Shown here one piece after another: positions 7,622 through 15,581 of a DNA stretch of 64,000 nt (positions within the stretch are counted from its first letter, which is position 1; every line of letters starts with the position of its first letter). The notes below the pieces were generated by a model that made no database searches, was not told the DNA's origin, and saw nothing but the letters and a program-made list of their open reading frames with translations. The stretch covers positions 1,054,001 to 1,118,000 of the forward strand of contig NZ_CP074197.1 of NCBI RefSeq assembly GCF_023921805.1, read 5' to 3'. The position numbers and the translations under genes are program-made. The stretch is from Ruminococcus sp. FMBCY1. GTDB lineage: Bacteria > Bacillota > Clostridia > Oscillospirales > Acutalibacteraceae.

Positions 7622-8173
7622 TCAGTTTTCATACATTTCTGTCTTATACAGCTTTGAGAAGAAAAAGCCTGTATAATTTTTCATCATTTCTCTGTATTCT
7701 TCAGGCTTTACTTCTCCGCCAAAGCCCATAGCGTCATACATAACATTGCCCTCTTTAATAGAAATACAGAGTTTTTGGAGTCCGTTTTTCTGATAAAATT
7801 TACTCCTGCTTACACGCTGAGCGTAATTATCCGCATTTTTGTCAAGCTGTTCAAGTGCAAGAAAAAATCTTCTGCCACTGTAAAGTTTATGAATCTCTCG
7901 GAGCACGGCAGAGCCTATTCCTTGCCCTCTTTGACTGTCATCAAGAGCAAAGTAGAAAACATACGAAAGGTCAAGATAATTAATTATATAAATCATTCCG
8001 ACCCATTTTTTCTCACAATAAATTGCGAGAAAATCGACATCTTCTCTTTTGGTTCGTTTTATCATCAAATAAAACGGTGCTCTTTCTTCAGACGGAAAAG
8101 CCGAAAAATACAACTGTTTGATTTGCTTATATTCGGGAAGTTTTTTTGTTACTCTTTTAAATTCAATATTCAT
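7622..8173 (-). CDS. GNAT family N-acetyltransferase
   Basis: The 183-aa protein has the acetyl-CoA-binding motif A (LDDSQRGQGIGSAVL, about residues 76-90) and the preceding beta-strand pattern of the GNAT fold. The substrate is unknown. The C-terminal FYQKNGLQKLCISIKEGNVMY segment is typical of this fold's motif B region. It starts 6 nt after the maf stop and is read in the same direction, so it is probably the last gene of the udg-nitroreductase-maf-GNAT run. The repeat element abuts its 3' end. Confidence 0.88.
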   Translation of the reverse strand: MNIEFKRVTKKLPEYKQIKQLYFSAFPSEERAPFYLMIKRTKREDVDFLAIYCEKKWVGMIYIINYLDLSYVFYFALDDSQRGQGIGSAVLREIHKLYSGRRFFLALEQLDKNADNYAQRVSRSKFYQKNGLQKLCISIKEGNVMYDAMGFGGEVKPEEYREMMKNYTGFFFSKLYKTEMYEN

Positions 8174-8179
8174 TTTATC

Positions 8180-8728
8180 CTATCCCTTTAATTCTTTATT
8201 GAGCCTTGCAACAGGCAAACCTACCACATTAAAATAATCGCCGACAATGCCTTTCACAAGCAATGAGCCTTTGCCCTGTATTCCGTATGAGCCTGCCTTG
8301 TCCATCGGCTCTCCTGTGGCAATATAGCTTTCGATTTCTTCTTCGGTAAGTTCGTAAAACTCAACCTCTGTAACTTGTGAAAAGCTGTTTACTTTACTGT
8401 TGCCGCAAATACAACAGCCTGTAATTACCTTGTGCTTTCTGCCCGAAAGTTCAGTCAGCATTTGCTTTGCATCCTCTTTGTTTTTAGGCTTGCCAAGCAT
8501 TTTACCGTCAATAAAAACTCCTGTATCACAACCGATTACAACATCATTTTTATGTCCGTTTTCATATATATGCTTTGCCTTTTTCACAGCAAGGTATTCG
8601 GGACTTTTTTCGGTTTCAATATTATTTGGCACACCTTCGTCTATATCGGACGGTATCACAATAAAATTTTCGGTAATCAGCTTTAAAAGCTCATGTCTGC
8701 GGGGAGATGCCGATGCAAGAATAATCAT
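8180..8728 (-). CDS. maf: Maf family nucleoside triphosphate pyrophosphatase
   Basis: Maf proteins hydrolyse non-canonical or modified nucleoside triphosphates, a house-cleaning role, and have been linked to septum formation. The 182-aa product begins with the signature ILASASPRRHELLKL. It also has the conserved E-K-S-P-E-Y-L-A-V-K-K-A-K segment, VIGCDTGVFIDGKMLGKPK with the catalytic Asp at about residues 66-84, and the SYGIQGKGSLLV segment near residue 147. Its length is normal. It lies 12 nt after the nitroreductase gene. Confidence 0.95.
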   Translation of the reverse strand: MIILASASPRRHELLKLITENFIVIPSDIDEGVPNNIETEKSPEYLAVKKAKHIYENGHKNDVVIGCDTGVFIDGKMLGKPKNKEDAKQMLTELSGRKHKVITGCCICGNSKVNSFSQVTEVEFYELTEEEIESYIATGEPMDKAGSYGIQGKGSLLVKGIVGDYFNVVGLPVARLNKELKG

Positions 8729-8740
8729 AGAACTTACCTC

Positions 8741-9268
8741 TTAATCTACATAAAAAACTCTGTTTTCTTTGCGTGGAAGCTCTGTGGGATAATTACCGTC
8801 AACATAACCGAGCGCACAGTTGCCGATACCCTCATAATCGCCCTCTATGCCAAGCGATTTGAGCAAATCTTTTCCCTCTTCCCTTTCAAAAAATTCTTTG
8901 GCACGGTGAATCCAACAACTGCCTATACCGAGTCCGTGTGCGGCAAGCATAAGATTGCCCATTACAAGCGAACCGTCATAAAGATAAGTAGGTACACTTT
9001 TATCCGCAAGAACTATGAGCATTACGGGCGCATTGTAGAACGGGTCAAAACCGTCGGGTTTACCCATAATCTCCGCATTAATTTTTGAAATTTTATCTCT
9101 TAATTCTTTATTAGTAACGGCAATAATGATAGGTGACTGACTGTTTCTGCCTGATGCCGCATATGTACCGGCTGTAATGATTTCATCTATAATTTCTTTT
9201 GGAATCATATCAGATTTAAATTTTCTTACGCTTCTTCTTGTAATCATCAGGTTTACTGTTTCATTCAT
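8741..9268 (-). CDS. nitroreductase family protein (FMN-dependent)
   Basis: The 175-aa protein matches the small nitroreductase fold. RRSVRKFKSD at the N-terminus and AASGRNSQSPIIIAV are the usual FMN phosphate and isoalloxazine contacts, and the C-terminal GIGNCALGYVDG is the common GxGxxxxGY segment. It probably acts as a dimer that reduces quinones, nitro compounds or flavins with NAD(P)H; the natural substrate cannot be read from the sequence. It is packed 1 nt after the UDG gene, so translation is likely coupled. Confidence 0.9.
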   Translation of the reverse strand: MNETVNLMITRRSVRKFKSDMIPKEIIDEIITAGTYAASGRNSQSPIIIAVTNKELRDKISKINAEIMGKPDGFDPFYNAPVMLIVLADKSVPTYLYDGSLVMGNLMLAAHGLGIGSCWIHRAKEFFEREEGKDLLKSLGIEGDYEGIGNCALGYVDGNYPTELPRKENRVFYVD

Positions 9269-9269
9269 T

Positions 9270-9842
9270 TTAAACGTCTCCTTTATTTAATTCTTCAAGT
9301 CTGTCACGCAATTTTAAAAAATCGTCAAAAGCCTCGGGCTTTTTGCGTGGATCTCTTAAAACAGCGGCAGGATGCAGCATAGCCATCATTTCAAAATTAC
9401 CTTTTTTAAACCACATTCCGTGTTCTTTGGTAATCTTTATGTCAGGCTTAATAAGTTTTGCCGCTGCAATTCTTCCAAGACAAACTATTATTTTAGGGTT
9501 AATCAGTTTTACCTGTGAGCGCAGCCAACCAATGCACATTTCCTGTTCCTCGGGTTTAGGATCACGATTTTGCGGCGGTCTGCATTTTACAATATTTGCA
9601 ATGTAAATATTCTCGTTTCTGTCGAGGTCAACCGCAGCAAGCATCTTGTCAAGCAGTTTGCCTGCTCTGCCCACAAAAGGTTCACCTTGTAAGTCCTCGT
9701 TCTCTCCCGGGCCCTCGCCTATAAACATAATATCGGCATTCGGATTTCCCACGCCCACAACTACATTTGTGCGTGTTTTGCAAAGTTCACACTTTTGGCA
9801 CGCTTTGCACTCGCTGTATAATTCTTCCCATGTTCTATACAT
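9270..9842 (-). CDS. family 4 uracil-DNA glycosylase ([4Fe-4S])
   Basis: This enzyme removes uracil from DNA as the first step of base excision repair. The 190-aa product has the family 4 features: Cys15 and Cys18 of the iron-sulfur site, [17 protein letters not shown] (motif A, about residues 42-58), the KCRPP motif with the third Cys near residue 88, a further Cys near 103, and HPAAVLR (motif B, about residue 157). It heads the run UDG-nitroreductase-maf-GNAT. The promoter region is shared divergently with pduL. Confidence 0.94.
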   Translation of the reverse strand: MYRTWEELYSECKACQKCELCKTRTNVVVGVGNPNADIMFIGEGPGENEDLQGEPFVGRAGKLLDKMLAAVDLDRNENIYIANIVKCRPPQNRDPKPEEQEMCIGWLRSQVKLINPKIIVCLGRIAAAKLIKPDIKITKEHGMWFKKGNFEMMAMLHPAAVLRDPRKKPEAFDDFLKLRDRLEELNKGDV

Positions 9843-9937
9843 TTTCTTATCATTCCTTATTTTTAAAAATTAAAATCTCCAAACTAAAAATTCACCGCTA
9901 AATATGTCCGAAAATTAAATACATTAGCGTAAATGTG

Positions 9938-9966
9938 TTGAAATTTAAATAATTTAGTAGTAAAAT
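9938..9966 (+). promoter_or_regulatory. promoter of pduL-like gene
   Basis: TTGAAA (9938-9943), 17-nt spacer, TAAAAT (9961-9966). The intergenic stretch 9843-10014 is otherwise AT-rich with no gene. Confidence 0.6.
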
Positions 9967-10014
9967 ATATTCAAAGCCATTGGCTGTATTTATTTATGAT
10001 TGGTGGTAAAAAAT

Positions 10015-10584
10015 ATGAAAATTATGGTAGAAACCTCTGCTCGTCACATCCATGTGACAAAGGAAGTTTTCGCAACACTTTTCGGTGCAGACGCAACTCT
10101 CACTAAAAAGAAAGATCTTTCTCAGCCCGGTCAGTTTGCCTGTGCGGAAAAGGTTAAGGTTGTTGGCCCTAAGGGTGAAATGATGATGTCAATTCTTGGC
10201 CCTGAAAGAAGCGCTACACAGGTTGAGGTTGCTCTTACAGATGCAAGAAAACTCGGAATTGCCGCTCCTGTTCGTGAATCAGGTGATATTGCAGGTACAC
10301 CGGGCTGCAAACTTGTAGGTCCTGTCGGTGAGTGTGAAATTGAGTGCGGTGTAATCGCTGCTAAAAGACATATTCACCTTACTCCGGAAGCTGCCGCTGA
10401 ATTTGGCGTAACCGATAAGCAGATTGTTTCTGTTAAGGTTGGCGAAAACACAGGCAGAGCAACAACATTCGGTGATGTTGTTGTAAGAGTAAGCCCAAGC
10501 TATGCTCCTGCAATGCACATTGATACCGATGAATCAAACGCAGCAGGTCTTAGCGGTACTGTTGACGGCGAGGTTATTCTTTAA
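10015..10584 (+). CDS. pduL: PduL-type phosphate acyltransferase (phosphotransacylase)
   Basis: PduL-family enzymes interconvert acyl-CoA and acyl-phosphate (propanoyl or acetyl). The two zinc-binding signature repeats are present: SARHIHVTKE near the N-terminus and AKRHIHLTPEAA in the second half, together with GPERSATQVEVALTDARKLG. ATG 10015 gives 189 aa and has GGTGGT 7 nt upstream; the TTG at 10000 would lie upstream of that site. No microcompartment shell genes or encapsulation peptide are seen, so it more likely serves as a free Pta substitute in acetate/propionate metabolism. It is a single-gene unit with its own terminator. Confidence 0.92.
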   Translation: MKIMVETSARHIHVTKEVFATLFGADATLTKKKDLSQPGQFACAEKVKVVGPKGEMMMSILGPERSATQVEVALTDARKLGIAAPVRESGDIAGTPGCKLVGPVGECEIECGVIAAKRHIHLTPEAAAEFGVTDKQIVSVKVGENTGRATTFGDVVVRVSPSYAPAMHIDTDESNAAGLSGTVDGEVIL

Positions 10585-10603
10585 TAGTTACATATCGGCA
10601 TTT

Positions 10604-10634
10604 ACGCTCTGTCTTAAAGGCAGAGCGTTTTTTG
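10604..10634 (+). terminator. intrinsic terminator of pduL
   Basis: Stem ACGCTCTG/CAGAGCGT with a 9-nt loop, followed by TTTTTT. Confidence 0.88.
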
Positions 10635-10693
10635 TTGCTTTTATCGCTTATTTAAACTTACCGATATAAATTTTCAAGATTTCCACAGCTTTT

Positions 10694-11482
10694 TTACCTT
10701 GCTTGATCAAGAAATGTGTGCAGAAAATCAGGGAAAATTTCTCTCCATGCTTTTTCATTATGTGCATTTTCAAAAAGCAAAACTTCGTTGAACATATCGT
10801 ACGGATAACCGACCTCCGGTAAAAGGTCGTACATCATTTCCGTGCTCTGCATCAAGATTTCTTCAAGTGGATCTGCATTTCCGCAATACATATAAATATA
10901 CGGCATATTACCGTTCACTTTTGAAAGCAAATATGCTCTCCAATCGTCTTCCGTATAAACTGCAAATGCAGGCGACAATGCTCCTACAAATCCAAACTTG
11001 TCGCTGTGCTCCATTCCCTCAAAGAAAGCCTGCAAACCGCCCGATGAACTTCCGCATACCGAAACGCTTTCTTTATTTTTCTTTACAGGAAAATTATTTT
11101 CAACATACGGAATAACCGTATCCATAAGAAAGCTGTCGAACACCTCTCCCTCGGGAGTGAAAATATCGTTGAAATATTCTCTGTGCTGAATTTCTCCGAT
11201 ACACTTCGGGGTAAGCTCGCTGTCACGATAAACATTGCCGTTGTCAATGCCGACAATAACGGCAGAAAATCCTGTATCTTTCTGCTCTTTTTCTACGGCA
11301 GGAATAACATTCCAACAGCCGTACGGCGTGCTTTCCTCATCAAATAAATTTTGTCCGTCAGTCATATAAATTACAGGTAATTTTTCATCTTCGCTATGAC
11401 TTGGAATATATACCCAAATTTTACGCTCTCCTCTTTCGTTTGGAAATGGAAGTGTAAAAGTTTTTAATTCTGAATTAACCAT
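10694..11482 (-). CDS. putative esterase, alpha/beta hydrolase (esterase D/Fes-like)
   Basis: The 262-aa protein has the esterase family pattern: IWVYIPSHSEDEKLPVIYMTDGQNLFD near the N-terminus and the nucleophile elbow CGSSSGG (central Ser near residue 145), with a late His in ENAHNEKAW. The family includes siderophore and S-formylglutathione esterases and carbohydrate esterases; the substrate here is not evident. There is no signal peptide, so it is likely cytosolic. ATG 11482 is preferred over ATG 11494 because GGTGAT stands 4 nt upstream, a spacing repeated at other genes in this window. Confidence 0.85.
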   Translation of the reverse strand: MVNSELKTFTLPFPNERGERKIWVYIPSHSEDEKLPVIYMTDGQNLFDEESTPYGCWNVIPAVEKEQKDTGFSAVIVGIDNGNVYRDSELTPKCIGEIQHREYFNDIFTPEGEVFDSFLMDTVIPYVENNFPVKKNKESVSVCGSSSGGLQAFFEGMEHSDKFGFVGALSPAFAVYTEDDWRAYLLSKVNGNMPYIYMYCGNADPLEEILMQSTEMMYDLLPEVGYPYDMFNEVLLFENAHNEKAWREIFPDFLHTFLDQAR

Positions 11483-11577
11483 TAATATCACCATTTATAT
11501 TAAACCACAAATCAAAGCCTCTTGCAAGATGTATATTTTCCAAATGTTGAATAATAATATTTTCAGAGGTGATTTTT

Positions 11578-12006
11578 GTGATTAACGATAGTGAAATGCT
11601 TAATTATGTTCTGCAAAATGCCGAGATGGGCTGCAACGGTATTTCTGCTGTTCGCAAGCAATTAAAGGACAACAAAGTTGACGGTGTACTTTGCGAACAG
11701 CTTATAAAATACAGCAAGTTATACCATTGCGCAAATACAATGCTTAAAAGGCGAGGTGCGGATGTACACCATGTCAGTCCGATGACAAAGGCAATGACAA
11801 GCTATGCCGCAAACCGTGATTTAAAGCGTGATTCATCAGTCTCGCACATTGCGGAAATGATGATTAAAGGCAACACAATGGGCGTAAACAAAATGGCAAG
11901 ACATATGCGTGAATACGACGGCAGTGACCCGCATATAACGATGCTCGCCAAAAAGATGCTGGATACCGAAGAAGAAAACATAGGAGAGCTTAAATCTTAT
12001 TTATAG
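11578..12006 (+). CDS. hypothetical all-helical protein (possibly ferritin-like four-helix bundle)
   Basis: The 142-aa protein is predicted to be almost entirely helical, with a spaced His/Met/Cys content (MGCNG, YHCAN, VHHVSPM, HITMLAKKM). The layout of four amphipathic helices recalls DUF2383/ferritin-like proteins, but clear paired metal ligands are not evident, so this is only a suggestion. GTG 11578 has AGGTGAT 4-5 nt upstream; the GTG at 11569 overlaps that site. It is divergent from the esterase gene and convergent with dacF. Confidence 0.6.
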   Translation: MINDSEMLNYVLQNAEMGCNGISAVRKQLKDNKVDGVLCEQLIKYSKLYHCANTMLKRRGADVHHVSPMTKAMTSYAANRDLKRDSSVSHIAEMMIKGNTMGVNKMARHMREYDGSDPHITMLAKKMLDTEEENIGELKSYL

Positions 12007-12011
12007 GCATT

Positions 12012-12043
12012 ACAAAAGCCACCGCTTAGCTTTGCGGTGGCTT
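12012..12043 (-). terminator. terminator between the helical protein and dacF
   Basis: A 10-bp stem AAGCCACCGC/GCGGTGGCTT (12016-12025, 12034-12043). The U-run is good on the minus strand (TTTTG) and weak on the plus strand, so it mainly ends dacF transcripts but can serve both convergent genes. Confidence 0.75.
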
Positions 12044-12053
12044 AGTTTAAAAA

Positions 12054-13406
12054 TTAAAGATTGCGGTAATGCTTTACCTTTTTGGCTGCTTTGGCTTTTT
12101 TGCGGTTGATTTTAGAGGTAATATAGTAAATTACAAGAATTATTACAATAACTCCGACTGCTACCAAGAACCAATAAGATTTCATAATTGTGCCGATTAC
12201 ATTCATTACATAAAGGAATCCGCTGAGTTCTACCTTTTCACTCGGCACAAGATTAACTGTAGCAAGTTCCTGTTTTTCAGTCATTTTATCGTCCTGGTAA
12301 TAAATAGTAGCTGTGCCTACAACCGTATTTGTATCAAGCGGTGCGTCAACTTCGTCCGGAACATTGGTTTCTATGGTAATCCATTTTTCCTCATAGTCCG
12401 ATGGAACAATAGCACTGAAGTTCTTTTCGGGAACGAGGAGAACAGAATCTTTACCCCACGAAAGTTTAACTTTTTGCTCACAAATAGGAGTTTTTGTTGA
12501 TGCTACGGTATTAAGTTCAAGACTTGTAAGCGCCCAGCGAAAAAGGTCGGCGGCATCTGTAAAGGTATAATACTCTTCCTCAACACCCTCTTTATAAGGA
12601 GCTTTTAAAAGTACAAGCAAGTACGAATATCCGTCTGCCGATGCGGATGTAACAAGACATCTGCCCGCCTGGTCTGTAGTACCTGTCTTTATACCCTTTG
12701 CGTACATATAGTAATAATCTCCGCCACGCCACTGGTCGATAAGGTAGTTTGTTGTGGTAAGCGGTTCGTCATCGCCCTCACAATAATACTCGGTTGTATT
12801 TGTAATTTCTTCAAAATAAGGGAGTTTTAATGCATATGAAGCCATAGTATACATATCTCTTGCTGTTGTGTAGTGGTCTTCATCGTGCAAGCCGTCGGGG
12901 TTTTTAAAGTGTGTATTCTTTAAGCCAAGCTCTTTTGCCTTATCGTTCATCATATCAACAAATTTGTCAATACTTCCGCCGCCTACATAATCAGCAAGAG
13001 TCATTGCGGCGTCGTTGCCGGACGGAACCATCATACTGTAAAGTAAATCTTTAACAGACATTGTTTTTCCGATATGAGCCTCAAGGTTGGCAACAGAACT
13101 TCCCGTACCATTTAGCTTGTCAAGAACATCTTTTTTGATAGTTACCCTTGTATTTTCAATATCGTCCACATTTTCAATAACAACTATGTAAGTCATAATC
13201 TTTGTGGTAGATGCCGGATAGCGCTTGGTATCAGCCTCTTTTTCATAAACAGTCTGACCTGTATCCGTATTTACAAGTAAGATTGACTCCGATTTTGTTG
13301 CAACGCTGTTTGTAAACGAAGCAGCTCCTGCTGTTGGTGCAAATACACAGGCAAGCACAACAAGCGTGCAAAGCACCGACAATACCCTGATAAATTTCCT
13401 TTTCAT
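12054..13406 (-). CDS. dacF: D-alanyl-D-alanine carboxypeptidase (PBP5/DacF type)
   Basis: This exported penicillin-binding protein trims the terminal D-Ala of peptidoglycan stem peptides. The 450-aa product has a signal peptide (residues 1-28, ending in the AGAAS region), SxxK as STTK near residue 67, SGN near residue 127 (PSGNDAAM) and KTG near residue 239 (KTGTTDQAG). Unusually for PBP5, the C-terminus is not a short amphipathic anchor but a full transmembrane helix (about residues 412-436) followed by a Lys-rich cytosolic tail. It follows recG in the same direction with a 25-nt gap. Confidence 0.93.
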   Translation of the reverse strand: MKRKFIRVLSVLCTLVVLACVFAPTAGAASFTNSVATKSESILLVNTDTGQTVYEKEADTKRYPASTTKIMTYIVVIENVDDIENTRVTIKKDVLDKLNGTGSSVANLEAHIGKTMSVKDLLYSMMVPSGNDAAMTLADYVGGGSIDKFVDMMNDKAKELGLKNTHFKNPDGLHDEDHYTTARDMYTMASYALKLPYFEEITNTTEYYCEGDDEPLTTTNYLIDQWRGGDYYYMYAKGIKTGTTDQAGRCLVTSASADGYSYLLVLLKAPYKEGVEEEYYTFTDAADLFRWALTSLELNTVASTKTPICEQKVKLSWGKDSVLLVPEKNFSAIVPSDYEEKWITIETNVPDEVDAPLDTNTVVGTATIYYQDDKMTEKQELATVNLVPSEKVELSGFLYVMNVIGTIMKSYWFLVAVGVIVIILVIYYITSKINRKKAKAAKKVKHYRNL

Positions 13407-13431
13407 AAACTCGATTACTCCTAATAATATA

Positions 13432-15477
13432 TTAATTCAGACAATTATGACCGTTTGAAGAGAAAAGTCGGTCAACCTCTGCCCTCAACAATCTTAAATC
13501 ATCATGATAAAGATTTTTATAATTAAATATAATAAAATCAGCCATTTTTTGCGAAAGCTCCAAACTTTTGGTATCTGCAAAATCGGCAATCGCCATTTGC
13601 GGCAGACCGTGCTGTCGCTCTCCGAAAAAGTCGCCGGGACCTCTCAATTTTAAATCTTCGTCGGCAATTTTAAAGCCGTCATTCGTACTGCACATAACCT
13701 TCAGTCTTTGCATAGTTTCGGGATTTCTGTTATTGCTTATTAAAAAGCAATAAGAATCATACTTACCTCGACCTACTCTTCCCCTTAGCTGGTGAAGTTG
13801 AGAAAGGCCGAATCTCTCCGCATTTTCTATTGTCATAACGGTAGCGTTCGGAACATCTACGCCTACCTCAATTACAGTCGTTGCAACAAGCAAAGAAATT
13901 TCGTTATCCGCAAATTTTTTCATAACCTCGTCCTTTTCGGCAGGTTTCATATGTCCGTGAACAATACCGACTGAAATATTGGAAAAATCATTCAGCATAA
14001 GCTCCGCCGCATATTCCTCCGCCGAGGCTACATTTTCAAGTTCACCCTCTTCGACAAGCGGGCAAACTATGTACGCCTGCCTGCCCTGTGCTATTTCATT
14101 TTTTATAAATCCATAGCAGTTTTTACGCTTAAGCGTGCTTATTGCATAGGTTTTAACAGGTTTTCTTGACGGCGGAAGTTCGTCGATTATCGAAATGTCA
14201 AGATCGCCGAAAATAACAAGTCCGAGAGTTCTCGGAATAGGGGTTGCGCTCATAACAAGCAAATGCGGATTACTGCCTTTTGATAAAAGCTTTGCCCTCT
14301 GCGATACTCCGAAACGGTGCTGTTCATCCGTTACAGCTATTCCGAGATTGTAAAAATTGGTTTTTTCGGTTATCAGTGCATGAGTGCCGACTACAAAAGA
14401 GATGTCGCCGTTTTCAAGCTCCGCTCTTACAGCTTTTTTCTCGGACTCTTTCATTGAACCCGTAAGCAAAGCTGTTTTTATATCGGTACCTTTAAAAAGT
14501 TCGGTAAAGGTTTTATAATGCTGTCTTGCAAGAATATCGGTGGGAGCCATAAAAGCCGCCTGAAATCCGTTGCGTATTACAGTATGACAAACGGCGGCTG
14601 CAACAGCCGTTTTTCCGGAACCTACATCACCCTGAACAAGTCTGTTCATCGGTTTTGTACCTTTTGTCAGGTCAGATATACATTCGCCTACAACCCGACT
14701 TTGTGCATTCGTCATTGTAAAAGGTAAAAGTTCTTTAAATTCATCAAAATAACTTTTAGTAATATCAACTCCGCTTTCACCTCGACTGTGTTCTTTGAGT
14801 GAACGCATACCGAGATTAAGCACAAGGAGTTCCTCTGTGACAAGCCTTTTTCTTGCCGACGCAAGCGACTCTGAATTATTGGGGAAATGTATATTCTGTA
14901 TTGCATATTTCAAATCACACAGAGCAAATGTGCTTCGTACGCTTTCGGGCAACGGGTCGTTTACCTTTTCAGGCAAATACGACAGAGCCTGCTTTACCGC
15001 ATTTGCAATTATCTTTGAATTAAGACCTGCTGTCTGCTTATATATCGGGTGAATTTTTGAGCCCTCGCCGACAGGTGAAAAAGTCGGAGAAATCATTTGC
15101 CAACCGCCTATTCCGCCTGTAACTCTGCCGTAAAAATAATATTCTTCACCTGCGTGAATCATAGCGCTTATGTATCGGTTATTAAAAAAGACAAGTTGCA
15201 GTGTACCCGTGTCATCATACACCATACCTTTGGATATAATTCGTCCTCCGGGCAAAACTCCGTCTTTTATCTGTGCTCCGAGCACCGCTTTGATACATAC
15301 ATTCATACCGTCTTGCAGGCTTTCGATTTTAACGGTTGAACTCCAATCCTCGTATCCTTTCGGATAAAAACTAAGCAAATCTCCTATGCTGTAAATGCCC
15401 AGCTTATTAAAAAGCTCGGCTCTTTTTTTGCCTATTCCGTTTAATTTATCAATTGAAATTTTATACAGAGAAGCCAT
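13432..15477 (-). CDS. recG: ATP-dependent DNA helicase RecG
   Basis: RecG remodels stalled replication forks and branch-migrates Holliday junctions. The 681-aa product has the N-terminal wedge/OB domain (from about residue 60), Walker A GDVGSGKTAVA near residue 285, the DEQH box near residue 384 (VTDEQHRFG), MSATPIPRTL, and the C-terminal helicase motifs VIEVGVDVPNA and QLRGRVGRG. ATG 15477 is chosen (GGTGG 4 nt upstream); the longer TTG start adds six residues that overlap the upstream terminator. All motifs look intact. Confidence 0.96.
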   Translation of the reverse strand: MASLYKISIDKLNGIGKKRAELFNKLGIYSIGDLLSFYPKGYEDWSSTVKIESLQDGMNVCIKAVLGAQIKDGVLPGGRIISKGMVYDDTGTLQLVFFNNRYISAMIHAGEEYYFYGRVTGGIGGWQMISPTFSPVGEGSKIHPIYKQTAGLNSKIIANAVKQALSYLPEKVNDPLPESVRSTFALCDLKYAIQNIHFPNNSESLASARKRLVTEELLVLNLGMRSLKEHSRGESGVDITKSYFDEFKELLPFTMTNAQSRVVGECISDLTKGTKPMNRLVQGDVGSGKTAVAAAVCHTVIRNGFQAAFMAPTDILARQHYKTFTELFKGTDIKTALLTGSMKESEKKAVRAELENGDISFVVGTHALITEKTNFYNLGIAVTDEQHRFGVSQRAKLLSKGSNPHLLVMSATPIPRTLGLVIFGDLDISIIDELPPSRKPVKTYAISTLKRKNCYGFIKNEIAQGRQAYIVCPLVEEGELENVASAEEYAAELMLNDFSNISVGIVHGHMKPAEKDEVMKKFADNEISLLVATTVIEVGVDVPNATVMTIENAERFGLSQLHQLRGRVGRGKYDSYCFLISNNRNPETMQRLKVMCSTNDGFKIADEDLKLRGPGDFFGERQHGLPQMAIADFADTKSLELSQKMADFIIFNYKNLYHDDLRLLRAEVDRLFSSNGHNCLN

Positions 15478-15493
15478 AATTCCACCGAAAAAC

Positions 15494-15520
15494 AAAAGGG
15501 CGTGAATGCACGCCCCTTTT
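15494..15520 (-). terminator. terminator between fakA-like gene and recG
   Basis: On the minus strand a GGGCGTG/CACGCCC stem is followed by TTTTGTTTTT. The arms continue as A/T pairs, and a T-run is present on both strands. Confidence 0.82.
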
Positions 15521-15581
15521 AATCAAATAACTTTCTACTTTTATACTCAGCCACAGGGCAAGCAAGACAATGCTTACAAAA

